Positions 63,026 to 64,000 of a stretch of DNA of 64,000 bases are shown here, piece by piece. The notes beneath the pieces are model-generated. The model had not been told where the DNA came from. It saw only the letters and a program-made list of their open reading frames with translations, and did not search any database. The stretch lies in NCBI RefSeq assembly GCF_001050135.1, contig NZ_CP012040.1, forward strand, positions 4,109,001-4,173,000. The letters run 5' to 3'. The DNA is from Cyclobacterium amurskyense (GTDB lineage: Bacteria > Bacteroidota > Bacteroidia > Cytophagales > Cyclobacteriaceae). The translations under genes were made by a program, and so were the position numbers. Each line of letters starts with the position of its first letter. Positions within the stretch are counted from its first letter, which is position 1.

Positions 63026-64000
63026 ATGCTGTTACAAGGAATTGATTGGTTGATATTGGTCGCTTTTTTTGCTGTCTCATTGGGGATAGGATTGTACAGT
63101 TCCCGACAATCATCAAAAAACATTAATGAATTTTTTAAAGCAGGAGGTAACCTGCCGTGGTGGATATTAGGCACCTCAATGGTGGCCACCACCTTTTCCA
63201 CTGATACGCCAAACTTGATTACGGATATTGTGAGGAAAAACGGTATATCAGGAAACTGGGTATGGTGGAGCTTTTTATTAACAGGGATGCTGACCGTTTT
63301 TTTCTTTGCCAAACTATGGAAAAGATCGGGAGTGTTGACAGATATAGAATTTTATGAATTGCGCTACAGTGGTAAAGCAGCCTCCTTTTTAAGGGGCTTT
63401 AGGGCTATATTTCTGGGTTTATTTTTCAATGTGGTCATCATTTCAGGAGTTTCTCTAGCAGCGATTAAAATTGGGGGCGTATTACTTGGAATAAGCCCCG
63501 TAGCTACTTTATTAATATCTGGAATTGTTACCGTTATCTACAGTTCTTTAGGAGGTTTACGAGGTGTAGTATTTACGGATTTTATACAGTTTATTCTGTC
63601 TTTGGCTGGCGCCATTGCTGCTGCCTGGGTGGCTGTCAATCATCCTGCAGTAGGAGGACTTGAGAACCTTGTCAATCACGAGCTTATTGTGGATAAACTT
63701 GATTTTATTCCTGATATCGCCAATAAAGAAATTTTCCTTACCATATTCCTAATTCCATTGTTTATTCAATGGTGGTCTGTGTGGTATCCAGGTTCTGAGC
63801 CCGGAGGTGGGGGCTTTATTGTTCAAAGGATGCTGGCAGCCAAGGATGAAAAAAATGCATTGTCCTCTGTTATGTTTTTTACCATTGTTCATTATGCCAT
63901 CAGACCTTGGCCTTGGATATTGGTAGCTTTGTGTAGTATAATCGTTTTTCCGGATATGGCTTCCCTACAAGCTGCATTTCCAAATGCGGATGCCTCCATA
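63026..64000 (+). CDS. sodium:solute symporter, SSS family (3' end beyond window)
   Basis: The frame opens with ATG at 63026 and runs to the right edge, giving 325 residues and about eight of the 13 or so membrane helices. The first helix is WLILVAFFAVSLGIGLY, then the motif FFKAGGNLPWWILGTSMVATTFS with the conserved glycines and sodium-site region. Later LRGVVFTDFIQFILSLAGAI is a hallmark of SSS transporters. It should import the sugar product of the neighbouring lyase and sulfatases by sodium coupling, which is inferred from position. It lies 74 bp after the sulfatase, so it is probably in the same operon. Confidence 0.9.
   Translation, partial: MLLQGIDWLILVAFFAVSLGIGLYSSRQSSKNINEFFKAGGNLPWWILGTSMVATTFSTDTPNLITDIVRKNGISGNWVWWSFLLTGMLTVFFFAKLWKRSGVLTDIEFYELRYSGKAASFLRGFRAIFLGLFFNVVIISGVSLAAIKIGGVLLGISPVATLLISGIVTVIYSSLGGLRGVVFTDFIQFILSLAGAIAAAWVAVNHPAVGGLENLVNHELIVDKLDFIPDIANKEIFLTIFLIPLFIQWWSVWYPGSEPGGGGFIVQRMLAAKDEKNALSSVMFFTIVHYAIRPWPWILVALCSIIVFPDMASLQAAFPNADASI

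Noticed and set aside
1..64000. CRISPR array, tRNA or rRNA
   Set aside because: No regularly spaced short direct repeats and no recognisable tRNA or rRNA sequence were seen; the repeats found are dispersed and structured.

Overview
The window looks like a chromosomal segment of a marine Bacteroidota bacterium of the Cytophagia type (Cyclobacteriaceae, for example Cyclobacterium, Algoriphagus or Echinicola; the genus is inferred). The signs are AT-rich DNA, many Bacteroidota-style lipoprotein signals, a DUF5723-type outer-membrane protein, DUF4301, DUF4136, TAnnTTTG-like -7 promoter elements, and a very large load of sulfatases and other secreted glycan-catabolism genes. I find no rRNA, tRNA or CRISPR. 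About 41 protein genes are supported, two of them cut by the window edges.

Layout. 0-13.5 kb holds mostly housekeeping and unassigned genes: a membrane protein cut by the left edge, a secreted alpha/beta hydrolase, a PhyH-type dioxygenase, a DEAD-box helicase with a DbpA-like tail, a DUF4136 lipoprotein, ribulokinase, an NTF2-like protein, a two-RCK potassium channel and small unknown proteins. 13.66-15.06 kb is a complete IS4-family element. 15.3-21.3 kb has a DUF1549/DUF1553-cytochrome plus DUF1501 pair and two tandem aldo/keto reductases. 22-26 kb has a response regulator, a sulfatase and a glutamate-type dehydrogenase. 26.6-37.9 kb is rich in genes of the style familiar from Planctomycetes: two DUF1080 proteins, a secreted Gfo/Idh/MocA oxidoreductase, a sulfatase, an FG-GAP protein and a dehydrogenase-HEAT-cytochrome c protein. 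38-43.5 kb has DUF4301, an outer-membrane protein and a barrel/S41 protease pair. 43.7-48.4 kb has a second dehydrogenase-HEAT-cytochrome c protein with a neutral-ceramidase-like protein. 48.8-54 kb has an arylamine N-acetyltransferase, a second secreted Gfo/Idh/MocA protein and a GxDLY/SGNH esterase. 54-64 kb is a sulfated-polysaccharide cluster: three sulfatases, a Sde182-like nucleoside-hydrolase-fold protein, a heparinase II/III-type lyase and the start of a sodium:solute symporter.

How the genes may work together. Five sulfatases, a lyase, esterases and a symporter suggest desulfation, depolymerisation and uptake of sulfated glycans. No SusC/SusD pair lies in the window. The repeated presence of secreted Gfo/Idh/MocA oxidoreductases, DUF1080 proteins (known as 3-keto-disaccharide hydrolases) and cytochrome-c-bearing sugar-dehydrogenase-like proteins fits an oxidative, 3-keto-type route of glycan cleavage in the periplasm. 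This is inference.

The most unusual structure is a family of about 200-215 bp intergenic repeats. About eleven full, shortened or diverged copies and several remnants lie between genes in both orientations. Each has imperfect 19-bp terminal inverted repeats and up to three internal hairpins. One copy is interrupted by the IS4 element, and one has shrunk to 43 bp of little more than the two ends.
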